64,000 nucleotides of DNA from Simmondsia chinensis. Lineage: Eukaryota; Streptophyta; Magnoliopsida; Caryophyllales; Simmondsiaceae. Position 1 is the stretch's first letter. Each line of letters starts with the position of its first letter. This document shows positions 12,241-22,883 of the stretch, piece after piece. A program made the translations under genes and the position numbers. The DNA lies in NCBI GenBank assembly GCA_018398585.1, contig JAGTTD010000001.1, positions 10,852,501 to 10,916,500 of the forward strand. The letters are read 5' to 3'. The notes under the pieces were generated by a model that was not told the origin of the DNA, did no database searches, and saw only the letters and a list, made by a program, of their open reading frames with translations.

Positions 12241-12756
12241 AGGTGTACCTTAGACATTCTGGGGGTTTGAGTTATTAAGATCCACATAGCATTGTATGTG
12301 TGGTTGACCTTGGTCGGGTGCTAGGTCATCTATGCTAAAGTGATCCCCTTGTATTTCTTTTTTCAAGCATAAAAGCATGGTTATTACCTAAAAGTTCTCC
12401 AGCTCCTTCAGTACTTACAAAAGAGGGGCTACTATTTATAGCCTTTTGTTGAGGGTTCAAAAAAGGTGCTAGCTAAAGAGGTAAAGGAGTAGCAGTAGAT
12501 GGCAGGGCATTTAATATCGCAGGTACGGGTGCCATTTCTTCGGTAGCAGCATAGCATGTGCTTGGGCTGTTTCTGGCAGCGAGGAGGTGTTACCGGAGGT
12601 CCCATTGCCGGATTCTAGTATGGTGGCTGGGGCTGCAGCAGACTCATCTGATGTCTCCTCCACTCGACGCCAGCAAGCCTGGTGTTTCTTCTACTATCGA
12701 AGCCATTTCGAGGCCTGAATCCCAATCCTGATAAGATTCATAGGCTGGTACCATAG

Positions 12757-12982
12757 TGATACGATCCTAAATTAGGTATTTAGGGTCTACAGTATTAAAG
12801 TATTTAGTATTGTAATAGTCTAATAGTAAGTTAGTGGGCCCCATCTAGAAAAGGGCTTGATTCTATAAATAAGGGCATTGTAATCCATATCAAATCAAAT
12901 GAAATGAATGTCATCTTTATCTTTCTCTCTATTTCTTATGTTTTCCTTTAGTATTTAGTTATTTCGATTTAGCTTTGCAACA
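12757..12982 (+). repeat. LTR1 of composite element, with PBS
   Basis: It begins TGATACGATCC and ends TTGCAACA. CTATAAATAAGG at about 12862 is the probable TATA box. The primer-binding site TGGTATTAGAGC follows at 12984-12995, with one change from the initiator tRNA-Met complement. Confidence 0.9.
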
Positions 12983-13019
12983 TTGGTATTAGAGCTCATC
13001 GGTGCTCGGACTGTGGGTA

Positions 13020-14441
13020 ATGTATACCTGGAGCCAGACTGAGGTGGACCCACCGTGGGACCACCAAGGCGGACCACCACGACAGGCGGTAGCCGCCCCT
13101 TCTGCCACCAGACAGCCGCCACCAACAGACCCCCAAACCCACCACCTCTACCCACACCCTTCTCCACCCATCACCACCACCACCTTCACCCACACCCACC
13201 ACACCACTAGCCACCACTACCCATGTCTCTACCCACCCCACCACAACCCACCCAACCTCTACTACCCACAGCCACCAACCCCAAACCTCTGCTACCCACA
13301 ACCCCCCACCACATTCCCCCCCAGCCACTATTACCCACCTCTAACCTATCCCCACCAAAACCAAACCTACTCAATAGAAAGCAATCCAATAGCTATTGCC
13401 ACCGAGATTCAAAAAACACTAGCAACAATTTCGCAAAAACTTGATGACCTTCAAATCGGGTTAGAAAATCAAGAAAAATTAGAGCAAATTCTGACATCAA
13501 CAGCAGCAGTGGTTTTCGAAGGAAGATCGCTCGAATCAATGGTGGATGGTATTGTAAAAACACCAGAACCACCACCTATATCCAAAACCGAGGCACCAAC
13601 AACACCGAAAACTGAAGAATGCAGCCAATGCGATGAAAACTTACCAAAATCAGAAAATGGTGAGCGGACCACCGCGAAGGTGCTGGAACCGCCAATATGG
13701 GCTGCAAATCGGAGTTCAATGGTGTTGAACATCGAAGCCGGAGAGATATTGCTAAACGACGAGGCCGAACAGGCGGTCTCAATGACGACAAAGATCGAGG
13801 CTCGGAAGCCAACGATGATACCGGAGGACGAAAAAAGCGAGTTCGATGAGGAGATTGACGAAGATGGCGATGAGAACGCGAATAGTGATGATGTTGAAGG
13901 GGAGGAAGAGGCCAACGATGATGATAAAGAGTTTGAGGCAATTGATGATGACGATGAGGATGAAGCTGAGAAGGAGGTTCCGGCTACTGACGGACATGAG
14001 AACGGTGATGAGAAGGACGAAGAAGATGACGATGGAGAGACCGGAGAAGAAAAGCAGGGTGGTTCGAATAGCTCTTGGAGAGTGACGAGAGGTTGGTGGG
14101 GCCACCGCCATCGTGGGGGCGGCAACGCACCACCTGCCGTCCGCCAGAAATTCCCACCGGCGCCTGGTTGGGCTAGAGTTACGCCAGGTTCAGTGGGAAG
14201 GGCAAGGAGGCGGCTGGACAAGAGGATGAGATTAGGGTTTGGGGTTCATTTTAAACAAAATTACAATTTTACCCCTTTAAATGCTTATAATTACCATATT
14301 ATCCTCCACTTAAATGTTTTAAAGGATAAAAGAATACTTTCCTTTACTAGTTTTAAGCAATTTAATTGGATAGAATTTATTTTTGTTGTTTTCGACCCGG
14401 GAGGACAAAACATAAAAACATATTTGACCATAGAAGAATGA
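13020..14441 (+). CDS. Gag-like acidic ORF of unit A (about 473 aa)
   Basis: I start at ATG 13020 (MYTWSQTEVDPPW), the first ATG after the primer-binding site. The N-terminal third is rich in Pro, His, Tyr and Thr (about 20-120). Next come a predicted coiled segment (IATEIQKTLATISQKLDDLQ, about 126-145), a very acidic Asp/Glu stretch (about 272-346), and a Gly/Arg-rich end with WARVTPGSVGRARRRL. There is no zinc knuckle, protease or polymerase. Position right after the PBS suggests a gag-like protein, but I recognise no family. The true end may lie before the last 60 codons, where unit B diverges in frame. Unit A has no stop. Confidence 0.6.
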   Translation: MYTWSQTEVDPPWDHQGGPPRQAVAAPSATRQPPPTDPQTHHLYPHPSPPITTTTFTHTHHTTSHHYPCLYPPHHNPPNLYYPQPPTPNLCYPQPPTTFPPSHYYPPLTYPHQNQTYSIESNPIAIATEIQKTLATISQKLDDLQIGLENQEKLEQILTSTAAVVFEGRSLESMVDGIVKTPEPPPISKTEAPTTPKTEECSQCDENLPKSENGERTTAKVLEPPIWAANRSSMVLNIEAGEILLNDEAEQAVSMTTKIEARKPTMIPEDEKSEFDEEIDEDGDENANSDDVEGEEEANDDDKEFEAIDDDDEDEAEKEVPATDGHENGDEKDEEDDDGETGEEKQGGSNSSWRVTRGWWGHRHRGGGNAPPAVRQKFPPAPGWARVTPGSVGRARRRLDKRMRLGFGVHFKQNYNFTPLNAYNYHIILHLNVLKDKRILSFTSFKQFNWIEFIFVVFDPGGQNIKTYLTIEE

Positions 14442-14466
14442 CTAAAAAATTTTGTATATTATACTA

Positions 14467-14486
14467 GACCCTTGAGGACAAGGGTC
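14467..14486 (+). promoter_or_regulatory. Palindrome before polypurine tract (unit A)
   Basis: GACCCTTG-AGGA-CAAGGGTC can form an 8-bp stem with a 4-base loop, followed by the purine-rich GAAAGGGAAAGTA just before LTR2. The same element sits before LTR3 (16094-16113) and, with a paired change, in the second family (17931-17950). Confidence 0.7.
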
Positions 14487-14504
14487 TCTCGAAAGGGAAA
14501 GTAT

Positions 14505-14738
14505 TGATGTGATCCTATATTAAGTATTTAAAGTCTATAGTATTAAGGTATTTAGTAATGTAGTAGTCTAATAGTAAGTTTGTGGGCCCCACCGAGAAGA
14601 GAGCTTCATTCTATAAATAGGGGCATTGGAATCCATATTCAATCATCCAAATGAAATCAAGTCATCTTTCATCTTTTTCTCTCTATCTCTTTATGCTTTC
14701 CTTTAGTATTTAGTTTACTTTTATTTAGGTTCGCAACA
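14505..14738 (+). repeat. LTR2 (internal) of composite element, with PBS
   Basis: It starts TGATGTGATCC and ends TCGCAACA; CTATAAATAGGGG at about 14612 is the TATA box. A perfect initiator tRNA-Met PBS, TGGTATCAGAGC, lies at 14740-14751. It serves as 3' LTR of unit A and 5' LTR of unit B. Confidence 0.9.
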
Positions 14739-14777
14739 TTGGTATCAGAGCTTGTAGGTGCTCGGACCGTGGGTACA

Positions 14778-16094
14778 ATGTATGCTCGAAGCTGGACTCA
14801 AGCGGTCCCACCATGGAGCCACCAGGGAGGACCACCACGACAGGTGGCAGCCACCCTTTCTGCTGCCAGACAGTTGCCACCGCCACCACCACTTGACTAC
14901 CATGCCCACCCCACACCACTTGACTACCACCTCCACACCATCAACTCGATCCACCAACACTCACCCCACCTTTACCCACCAACCGACCACAAGACCCACC
15001 ACCACTACCCACCAACCGACCACCAGACCCACCACCACTACCCACCCAACCTCTACTACCCACAACCACCCACCATATTCACCACCAGCGACCTCACCCC
15101 TAGCAAATATTACCCACCTCTAACCTATCCCCACCAAACACAAACCCACTGAATAGAAAGCGATACGGTAGCAATTGCCGCCGAGATTCAAAATACGTTA
15201 GCAAAAATTTCAGAAAAACTCGATGACCTTCGAATCGGGTTAGAAAATCAAGAAAAATTAGAGAAAATTCCGACATCGACAGTAGCGGTGCCACTAGTCC
15301 ATGTGCGGGAATCAGCGGTGGAGACCGAGCCACCGCCGCCAACATTACCAAAAACAGAGGAGGATGAAGAAAGAATAAAGAAGACCGAAGACTTACCGGA
15401 ATCCGAGAAAAACAATTATTGGACCACCGTGGCAGAGCTAATGACACCGGAGGACGACAAAAGCGAGTTTGATGAGGAGATTGATGAAGATGACGATGAG
15501 AATGTGAATAGTGATGATGTTGAAGGGCAAGAAGAGGACAACGATGATGATAAAGAGTTTGAGGCAATTGATGATGACGATGAGGATGAAGCTGAGAATG
15601 AGGTTACAGCTACTGACGGGCATGAGAACGGTGATGAGAAGGACGACGAAGATGACGATGGAGAGACAGGAGAAGAAAAGCAGGGTGGTTCGAAGAGCTC
15701 CTGGAGAGTGACGAGAAATTGGTGGGGCCGCCGCCGTCGTCGCCGAGGCAACGCGCCACCTGGCGTCTGCCAGAAATGGCCGCCGGCACCTGGCTGGGCT
15801 AGAGTTACGCCAGGTTCAGTGGGCAGGGCGAGGAGGCGGCTGGGCAAGAGGATGAGATTAGGGTTTGGGGATCCTTTTAAACAAAATTACAATTTTACCC
15901 CTTCAAATGCTTATAATTGCCATATTATCCTACGCTTAAATGTTATAAAGGATAAAATTATACTTTCTTTTACTAGTTTTAAGCAATTTAATTGGATAGA
16001 ATTTATTTTATTTGCTTTCGATCCGGGAGGAACAAAACATAAAAACGTATTTGACCATGAAAGAATGAATGGAAAATTTTGTTTATCATACTAG
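14778..16094 (+). pseudogene. Gag-like acidic ORF of unit B, one stop
   Basis: It is parallel to the unit A ORF: MYARSWTQAVPPW at the start, a Pro/His-rich region, the IAAEIQNTLAKISEKLDDL coil, the acidic stretch and the WARVTPGSVGRARRRLGKR end. A TGA at 15150-15152 replaces the TCA serine of unit A; the frame is otherwise continuous. An extra A near 16030 shifts the last codons relative to unit A. Confidence 0.6.
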
Positions 16095-16113
16095 ACCCTT
16101 GAGGACAAGGGTC
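16094..16113 (+). promoter_or_regulatory. Palindrome before polypurine tract (unit B)
   Basis: GACCCTTG-AGGA-CAAGGGTC, identical to 14467-14486, followed by AAAAGGGAAAGTA before LTR3. Confidence 0.7.
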
Positions 16114-16131
16114 TCTCAAAAGGGAAAGTAT

Positions 16132-16357
16132 TGATACGATCCTAAATTAGGTATTTAGGGTCTACAGTATTAAAGTATTTAGTATTGTAGTAGTCTAATA
16201 GTAAGTTAGTGGGCTCCATCTAGAAAAGGGCTTCATTCTATAAATAGGGGCATTGTAATCCATATCAAATCAAATGAAATGAATGTCATATTTATCTTTC
16301 TCTCTATTTCTTCTGTTTTCCTTTAGTATTTAGTTGTTTCGATTTAGGTTCGCAACA
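16132..16357 (+). repeat. LTR3 of composite element
   Basis: It starts TGATACGATCC and ends TCGCAACA; the length equals LTR1. The TSD CATAG follows at 16358-16362, and after it the LINE ORF1 sequence resumes. Confidence 0.9.
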
Positions 16358-17167
16358 CATAGCGAGGGGAAGAGGGCCCCAGTCATGAGATCCCTGCGAC
16401 GGCGAGTATGGAGGAACGTATTGCTCTGAATCCATTGAGGACCCTCTCTCCCAAACCCATGAATTCAATTCCTTTATAAAAATGTTAAATATTTTGTACC
16501 CAATTTGGAAGCCCATCTCTTCATTGATAAGGTCCATCTGAGTGGTCACAACTAGGATTTTTGCTGCTACAAATGATTCCCAAAAATGAAACTCCTCCTC
16601 GACCTCAACAACATCTCCCCAGCACTCTCCTATGCAGGTAAAAGTTTCTTTAGACCATCCCTGTAGAGGCATACCATGGACAGAGATCCACATACGTTGT
16701 TTTTGGCAGCATTCGGTGTCACTCCATAGTCTTGCCTCCTCACACCATGAACTCAACCATTCCTCTTCTTTCTCCATGAACGTGTTCTGTTCCATTGAGC
16801 TCTCAAAAGTTAACAAGAATTTGAACTTCGCTATGTCTCTATTTGATACAATCCAAAAATATATAAGTTAAGTAAGGGATAATTTTGATATTAAATAAAT
16901 ATATTTAGTCCTTAATTATAATTATACCCTCTCCTAACTATATATATAAAGGGTTTGGGTTATAAAAGAGGTTAGGTTGAAAAGAATTTGAAATGTCTCT
17001 CTCTCTCTAGTCTCTCCCTCTCTCTAGTCTCTCCCTCCCCTTTTCTATCTAAATTTATGTTTGTTTCCCCTTCTTTTATGTAATCTTCCCCTTTTCTTGT
17101 TATAATACAATATAATCTTTAAGGTCGTAACATTGGTATCAGAGCAAGGCGTTCCTCGACATCATCA

Positions 17168-17740
17168 ATGGAGAACGAAATAGATAAGGTTGTGGCTGAG
17201 TTATTGGAGATACAAAAGCAATGTGAGGAAAGGTCAAAAAGATTTGATAAAAGGTTAAATGAAATTTGGGCTTCTTGTAAAGAGAGGCGAGAAGAGCGGA
17301 GATTTATGTGTAAAAGCATCGAAAATTCCTCTATTACCTCTGTTACAGCTCCTGCAGCCACCGACAAAACCAAAGCACCAGAACCCTTGCCTGAGATCAA
17401 GATCGAAGTACCGGAGGCCCTCCCCGAGACGAAGATTGAAGCGGAGGTCTTCGATCTAACTCCGGAACCTCCAGTGCCGATATTGGAAGAGGAAGACGGC
17501 GTTCTCCTCGTTGCCCAGGTATCAGACCAGCTAACACCGAGCTGGAGCTCCGGCCCCGAAGAGAAGAAAGAGAAAAACGAGGAGGAGGCTGGTGGTGTGG
17601 AGAAGGGAGACGATCAGGTGGTGAGGGAGCCGGAGCCACCGTGGGAACCGCCTCTGGTCGTCGCCGAGCCACCGCCGCACGCTGTCCAGGAGTCGCGCCG
17701 CCAGCAGCTGGGGCAGGCTAGGGTTTCGTACGGGTCCTAA
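17168..17740 (+). CDS. Gag-like ORF of second small LTR family (190 aa)
   Basis: It starts at the first ATG after the PBS (MENEIDKVVAELLEIQKQC). Residues 1-45 are a charged, probably coiled helix; 60-190 are rich in Pro and Glu and end GQARVSYGS. There is no zinc knuckle, protease or polymerase. It shares with the 13020 ORF an N-terminal charged helix, an acidic middle and a Gly-Gln-Ala-Arg/Trp-Ala-Arg ending, but direct homology is uncertain. The frame is intact. Confidence 0.6.
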   Translation: MENEIDKVVAELLEIQKQCEERSKRFDKRLNEIWASCKERREERRFMCKSIENSSITSVTAPAATDKTKAPEPLPEIKIEVPEALPETKIEAEVFDLTPEPPVPILEEEDGVLLVAQVSDQLTPSWSSGPEEKKEKNEEEAGGVEKGDDQVVREPEPPWEPPLVVAEPPPHAVQESRRQQLGQARVSYGS

Positions 17741-17930
17741 GCACACACGAAGAAGAAGAGTGATGTGGGTGATTTTTGGTTTAATTACTTTTTTACCCCT
17801 ACATTTTACATAAATATTCTAAAGAAAAAAATTATTAAATTTTTTGATAATTTTAGAAAATTTATGGGGTTAAAATTTATAATTTTAGTATTTGATCCTG
17901 GAGGGTTAATAATTTGAATATCAATACGTA

Positions 17931-17950
17931 GATCCTTGAGGACAAGGATC
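17931..17950 (+). promoter_or_regulatory. Palindrome before polypurine tract (second family)
   Basis: GATCCTTG-AGGA-CAAGGATC. Compared with GACCCTTG-AGGA-CAAGGGTC in the composite, the third pair changes from C-G to T-A, so the stem is kept. Plant Ty3 elements often carry a similar GAGGAC palindrome just before the polypurine tract. Confidence 0.7.
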
Positions 17951-18964
17951 TTTAAAAGGGGAAAGTATTGATACAATCCAAAAATATATAGGTTAAGTGA
18001 GGGATGATTTAAATATTAAATAAATAAGTTTAGTCCTTAATTACAATTATACCCTCTCCTAACTCTATATATAGAGGGTTTGGGTTAGAAGAGAGATAGG
18101 TTGAATGTGTTTGAAATTTGAATCTCTCTCCCCTCTCTCTCTCTCTCTAGGTCTCCCTTTTCTATCTCTCTAGCCTATTTCTACCCCTTTCTCCCTTTAT
18201 AATATGTAAATCTCCCTATTTTCTATTAATATAAGTCATATTTACAAGATCCATTCTAGATCGTAACACTATTCTTACGGATTGCGAGGCTACTTGCACA
18301 TGAGGAGAGTGGAATCTCAATGCAAAGCATTGGTTTCGACATGCAGCAGACCAAACTTCTCACTAGCGTCACAAGCAGTTGAGCATTTTCTTCTCCTCAA
18401 ACAACTTTTATTGGGCCCCTGTTTGTATTGTCCAGTTGCATTCTCTGATGTTCATGGTAGGTGGTGTATCGGGTTTGATTATGGAATCGGCTCTGTTGTT
18501 GATCCGGGTCCCCTCCCCTATTTGTGAACATTCCATGTTTGCCCACAGGCTTCGAAAATATTGCTCTTTTAATGAGCTAAGTACCTCCCCTTAGTGCCGT
18601 ACCATTTAGCCCCACTATTGCATTATCAGCCTCCTTCTGAGTTTTGAATATTACAAACCCAAACATACGCCTTTTATTGGGGCGACGTTTGCGAGAAACA
18701 AATGTTTCATGTATGTGGTTGTATCTCTGGAACAAGCAAAACAGCCTCTCGGAGTTGAAGTACACTAGTAATTTGTCGAAAAGAGGGACACCAGGGTAAG
18801 GTGGTTGGAGTTGTCACCCTGTTCATTACGCTGGACTCCGGCGCTTGGACCATCTCCCTGCCCCTCCCCCTCTCCCCATCCTCTAAAGTTCCCAGGTCTC
18901 CCCGATCCTCACCTCCATCTTCTTGTCCCCTAGACTCCCTGGCTTTGTTCACATGTGGTCCCTT

Positions 18965-18989
18965 CCCCCCCCCCCCCCCCCCCCCCCCC
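18965..18989. repeat. Poly-C run (25 bases)
   Basis: An uninterrupted C tract at the 5' side (minus sense) of the LINE ORF1 relic. The length is prone to sequencing and assembly error. Confidence 0.9.
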
Positions 18990-18990
18990 T

Positions 18991-21371
18991 CAATGGCTGA
19001 ACTGTCGGTGCCCTGTTACCTGATGGTCTTCTTGCTTCATCCTCTATTCCTCACAGTACTTCCTCAGGTGGCTTTGGAAGGTTATTTCCGGTGTTTGCCT
19101 CGATCCATTCTCCGCTCCATTCCCCATTGAATCGACACACTCTCCACACTCTTCCTCTCCATAGGACTCCTTGGTTCTCCATCAGAGCGACTCCCCTTTT
19201 TTCTACAGAAGATTGATATAGGCAACTTCCCCCATATGTTTTCTATTCCTTTAAGGGGTTAGTTAGGTAGTCTAGAGCTCTCATGACAACTTGATTGGAG
19301 AATGATACATGTCCCATGTTATGTGCGACCGCATTCATGCGGATCTGACTAATACCCCTACACTCTAGAAGGGTGTGCATAGCATTTATGTTCTCCATTC
19401 TAACAAGATCTTCATGGAGCATGGGGTTGCCTATTGTGGTTTTGGCTAGAAAGAGCTCACTTGTCCCCTAGTCCTAAGACTAGTTTGTACTAAAGGTAGA
19501 TGTTCAAGTTTTTTGTGAGGAAAATAGTTGAAGTAGAAGTACACATGTGCCCTCCAATCCCCAAGTTCTAGGTAAAAAAGAGGAGTAGTTGTTCTCAAAC
19601 CAATTCCTGCAAATTTAGGGCTAAGACTCTCACATAACAGGTTTGGCTGGCTCTTAAGTTTTTTAGGTGCATTGAGTTAACCATCACTTTGTGTAGGGTT
19701 ATCCACTTGGTGGTTCATTCCTTACGACCAGAAGAATCGACCTCAATTGCCTGAGATCATCTGTCACTGACTTAATCAAGCCATTTTGAACCTCAGATTG
19801 TCTCAAAAGAATATTCTCAACTCTCATTACATTTTCTTTTGCAACGTTCTTGGCTATGATGATTAAAGTTGAGGCCAAGGTCATGCCTATATCGACCATG
19901 ATCCTATCAGCCTCTTAGTGCATCCTCTCATTCATGGAGGCTCCCACACTAGCCTATCAAGATGGTTGTAATTTCACATTTAGCTATCAAAAAATGTTAT
20001 GTCTTGACGCATTTCTTGTCAGTGATGTTGTTCATGCACTTCTCAAGCTTATCTTCCATGGTTTCAATTCTTCTTTTGAGTAGGCTCATAAATCTCTTCT
20101 TAAAATAACCATCAAGATCTATTTGCTCATCCTTTGGGATATTTTCATCACTATCACTATCATAATTGCATGTGTGACTACTTTTTTCCTCTTGAGATGC
20201 TTGACCATGCCTACATTGGTGTTTAGGGTTCAGCTAGAATGGTGTCAATTTCTCAAATTGTTCACCCTCAAGGGTTGTTATTTCCTTGTTCTAGCTATTT
20301 GAAATTTGGCTTCCTACTATAGTTTTCAAAGGGTTTGTTTCATATGTTATTTGTTTGTATGGTCATAATGATTTTAAGAAAACATATTTGTTCAAGGATT
20401 TGCCTCAACTTGGGGTTAAATCAAGTTTGAACTTTGGAAATGAGAATTGAAAGTTAGGCTAGAGTAGCACATAAACCACCCTTAAACACCTTATCTCGAA
20501 TACTCAAAAAATGAGAAAAGGTTAGGACATAAGCTTGAGTGCTCCACAAAATATCAGCCCAAATCAATCAATTCTATCCTATCTCGACTCAAGATAACTA
20601 GTGCAAGATCACACTTTAACGTAAGAAGTGAACCAAATTCGGGTCAAACTAAGACTAATGCATTCAAACTAGAGGCTTGGTTGTCAAAGCCCGACCAACG
20701 GCAAAATTTAAAATTCCCCAAGTGGACTAACTTAGGTCACCAATCTAAGACCAACATTATCTAGTTCAAGGCTCCGTCAAAACCTTAGACTATTAGCACA
20801 AGTTTAATCCACTAAATGGGATGGGGACAAAATAAAACCTGAAAACCCTAACTAAGCTCGGATAAAATCTTTATTGCTGCTCCCTAAATGTGCATGAAAG
20901 CACCTCAGCATGTCTTGAGCCTCAACCCTCCATAATTTGCTAGAACTCCTCCCAATAGACAACACATGTTGAAATCCATGTCATGCAACTTCCTCATAAC
21001 AGTTTTTTGGGGCCCATACTTCTTTTTAGCATCTCAAGTAATGGTCTCGAATTGGGGGCTCAATCTTTCTTGCATTGTTCAAGATAACTACTTGGAGCTT
21101 AAACTCCTAGTTTCCAACAGAGTCCCTAATAACTATCTTGAGCGCTGGCTTTTGTTAAATTTTAATCATGTGTCAGGAACAAGCAACATTAATTAAAACA
21201 ATGTCATTCCCAACTCCTCAAGTTTGGTTCATAGGCAAAGCTAAACTGTTTTTCTTAGTAGGCTATCATTTTTTATATCAAATAGTTCCTCTTTTGACAA
21301 AATCTTATTCATATATCAACTGGAAAGGACAATAAGTCAAATGTCAAAAAATTGACATTTTTAGTATGTGC
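18991..21371. other. About 2.4 kb without a recognisable gene
   Basis: Several short open frames exist (for example 19899-19699, minus) but none carries a motif I know. The 18991-19250 part is pyrimidine-rich and may be the 5' leader of the minus-strand LINE. A minus-strand phrase MEDKLEKCMNNITDKK near 20060 looks like a coiled segment of a decayed gag, without further support. Confidence 0.4.
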
Positions 21372-21533
21372 ACCACTTTTGTCCTCCTCTTTTTGGATTC
21401 AACAATCGTAAAAATTTGGAGAGAGAAGCTCTCAACTTCTCTCTCCTCAATGAAAATGGAAACGGCGAAGTAAAAAAAGAAAAAAAGAAAGTGTTCTTCC
21501 TCAAGAACCCAAATAAGGGCTAGCTCCCTCCCC

Positions 21534-22085
21534 ATGTCTACTTCACTACTCTTCTCCAATGGCTACCAACCTCCATCTAGAAGGTTGGTGGAGAGTTCTC
21601 TCTCTTTTGGATTCAACAATCGTAAAAATTTGGTTTTATACAAAAATCGGAGGTTCCATTCCAGATTCCCCAAAATCACAGTCCAAATCAAAAGGTTTGA
21701 GTGGTTTGAGAGTAAATCGCATGATTCTTGGATTTTCTTGAACCAAGATGTCAAGTTCCTTGCCAATGGCACTTGCATGTGGAGATCTGGACTCTCTGAC
21801 CTCAGATCTGGGAAGTCGAAACAAAATCCTGGGGTAGCCGATGACGAGGAGGCCCTCAAGTCTTTGGGCCTGACAGAAAGGAGTTTCGTCCAATACAACC
21901 ATGTCACAGGTATGTTTTCCCCCTTTTCCCCCTTTTTTGGTGATGATTGGGCTAGGGTTTTAGAAGCCCTTAGGAAAGGGGTCAGGGCCAGGGGACAGTC
22001 CACCCCCCCTGACAAACGAAAAAGTCCCCTCTTGGAGTGTATTAGGAAGCAGAATAGGTGGCTGGGTAGGAGAGAGATGGGGTGA
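21534..22085 (+). CDS. ORF1-like frame of the LINE (183 aa)
   Basis: It occupies the ORF1 position, but I see no clear RRM or DUF4283 domain, unlike the other two LINE ORF1 relics here. The middle reads WIFLNQDVKFLANGTCMWRS and the C-terminal third is basic (RKSPLLECIRKQNRWLGRRE). It starts inside the duplicated 5' region. It may be a truncated or rearranged ORF1. Confidence 0.35.
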   Translation: MSTSLLFSNGYQPPSRRLVESSLSFGFNNRKNLVLYKNRRFHSRFPKITVQIKRFEWFESKSHDSWIFLNQDVKFLANGTCMWRSGLSDLRSGKSKQNPGVADDEEALKSLGLTERSFVQYNHVTGMFSPFSPFFGDDWARVLEALRKGVRARGQSTPPDKRKSPLLECIRKQNRWLGRREMG

Positions 22086-22883
22086 GGGAGTATAAATGGA
22101 GGGCAGGAACGAGTGAGGGAGCCATCCTTTGCTCTTTCCCTTACCTCCATTACTACTTTAAACTCCATTCTCCTCTCCTATTTTGACACATGTAAATTAT
22201 TGCCCACAAAAATGAGCCTTCAATCTTGGCTAAAATTCACTTGGGGGTATCGTTTTGGGTGAGTCTCCACCTTCGCCAGGAGGCAGGGGCTCTGGGGTCT
22301 TCTCCTTATTCTTTTGGGATTGTGTGCTATGGGGAGGGGATTTTCATGCTGGGCTGTGGTTTTTTGGTAAGATAAGATGTTATGCTGATTTCCTCTATGT
22401 ATGGATTTATGTTTTCCCTTGTAATGGAATGTCATTACGTAAATGATGTTGTGTCTCATGGCATAGTGGTTATGTTGTCTTGAGTGAGCATGATTGTAAG
22501 GTTTATCATCCTTGCCTTGTTCTTTGGGTTCGGTTTGAGGGGTACCGAAGGGGTGAGTTGGTCTATGTCTTTTTGTGGATCTTGATGCGTTTATGTATAA
22601 ATTGCCCCTTGTATTTTTTTGGTTATTCTTGTAGCTTGGCTTGTCATAGATCTGTTAATGATAATGGGTGCACATACCCCACTTGTTCTTTGTCGCATGT
22701 TATCACTCTTAGAAGTGTTTGTCCTAGTGTCTTGGTTAAGTCCTTTTTTAAGGCTTTTTTGTCTTTTATTCAACTGGAGCGTGCTTCGGGCTCATGGTCA
22801 CCCCCTCGAGGGAAATGCTTTGTCCTTTATTTGGTTCGGAGTTCATCCTTGGATATTCCTGGTTTTGTTTTTGTCAATTTTAT

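Larger units (their letters stand above)
12752..16362 (+). mobile_element. Three-LTR composite of a small gag-only LTR retrotransposon
   Basis: Structure: LTR1 12757-12982, unit A, LTR2 14505-14738, unit B, LTR3 16132-16357. A single TSD, CATAG, flanks the whole (12752-12756 and 16358-16362). LTR1 and LTR3 are both 226 bp and differ at about nine sites by eye; LTR2 is 234 bp and more diverged. Each unit has a TGGTAT(C/T)AGAGC primer-binding site for initiator tRNA-Met, one acidic ORF and no pol. It must rely on another element's enzymes. The shared TSD suggests it inserted as one 3.6-kb unit. Confidence 0.9.
16839..18273 (+). mobile_element. Small gag-only LTR retrotransposon, second family (1,425 bp)
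   Basis: The LTRs are 16844-17132 and 17969-18268, both starting TGATACAATCC and ending TCGTAACA, with TSD CTATT at 16839-16843 and 18269-18273. The PBS TGGTATCAGAGC is at 17134-17145. TATATATAAAGGG near 16942 and TATATATAGAGGG near 18067 are TATA boxes. It carries one ORF (17168-17740), a palindrome and AAAAGGGGAAAGTA as polypurine tract. It sits in the LINE ORF1 and resembles the composite element in layout but not in LTR sequence. Confidence 0.93.
12640..18810 (-). pseudogene. LINE ORF1 (RRM + DUF4283), split by two LTR elements
   Basis: Three pieces read right to left. 18810-18577 is an RRM-type RNA-binding domain (YFNSERLFCLFQRYNHI and RRMFGFVIFKTQKEADNAI). 16816-16358 is a DUF4283 domain (WLSSWCEEARLW, then WISVHGMPLQGWSKETF). 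12756-12645 is the C-terminal tail, ending at a TGA near 12645. Removing the inserts and one TSD copy at CATAG keeps the frame open from ...GPLPLAM into VPAYESYQDW. Plant L1 ORF1 proteins bind the LINE RNA. The RRM-DUF4283 linker (18577-18274) has stops and frame changes. No ORF2 follows below 12640, so the LINE is incomplete. Confidence 0.8.

Noticed and set aside
13469..14221. 250-aa minus-strand serine-rich frame
   Set aside because: A shadow of the Asp/Glu-rich gag-like ORF: GAT/GAG codons read backwards give Ser and Leu.
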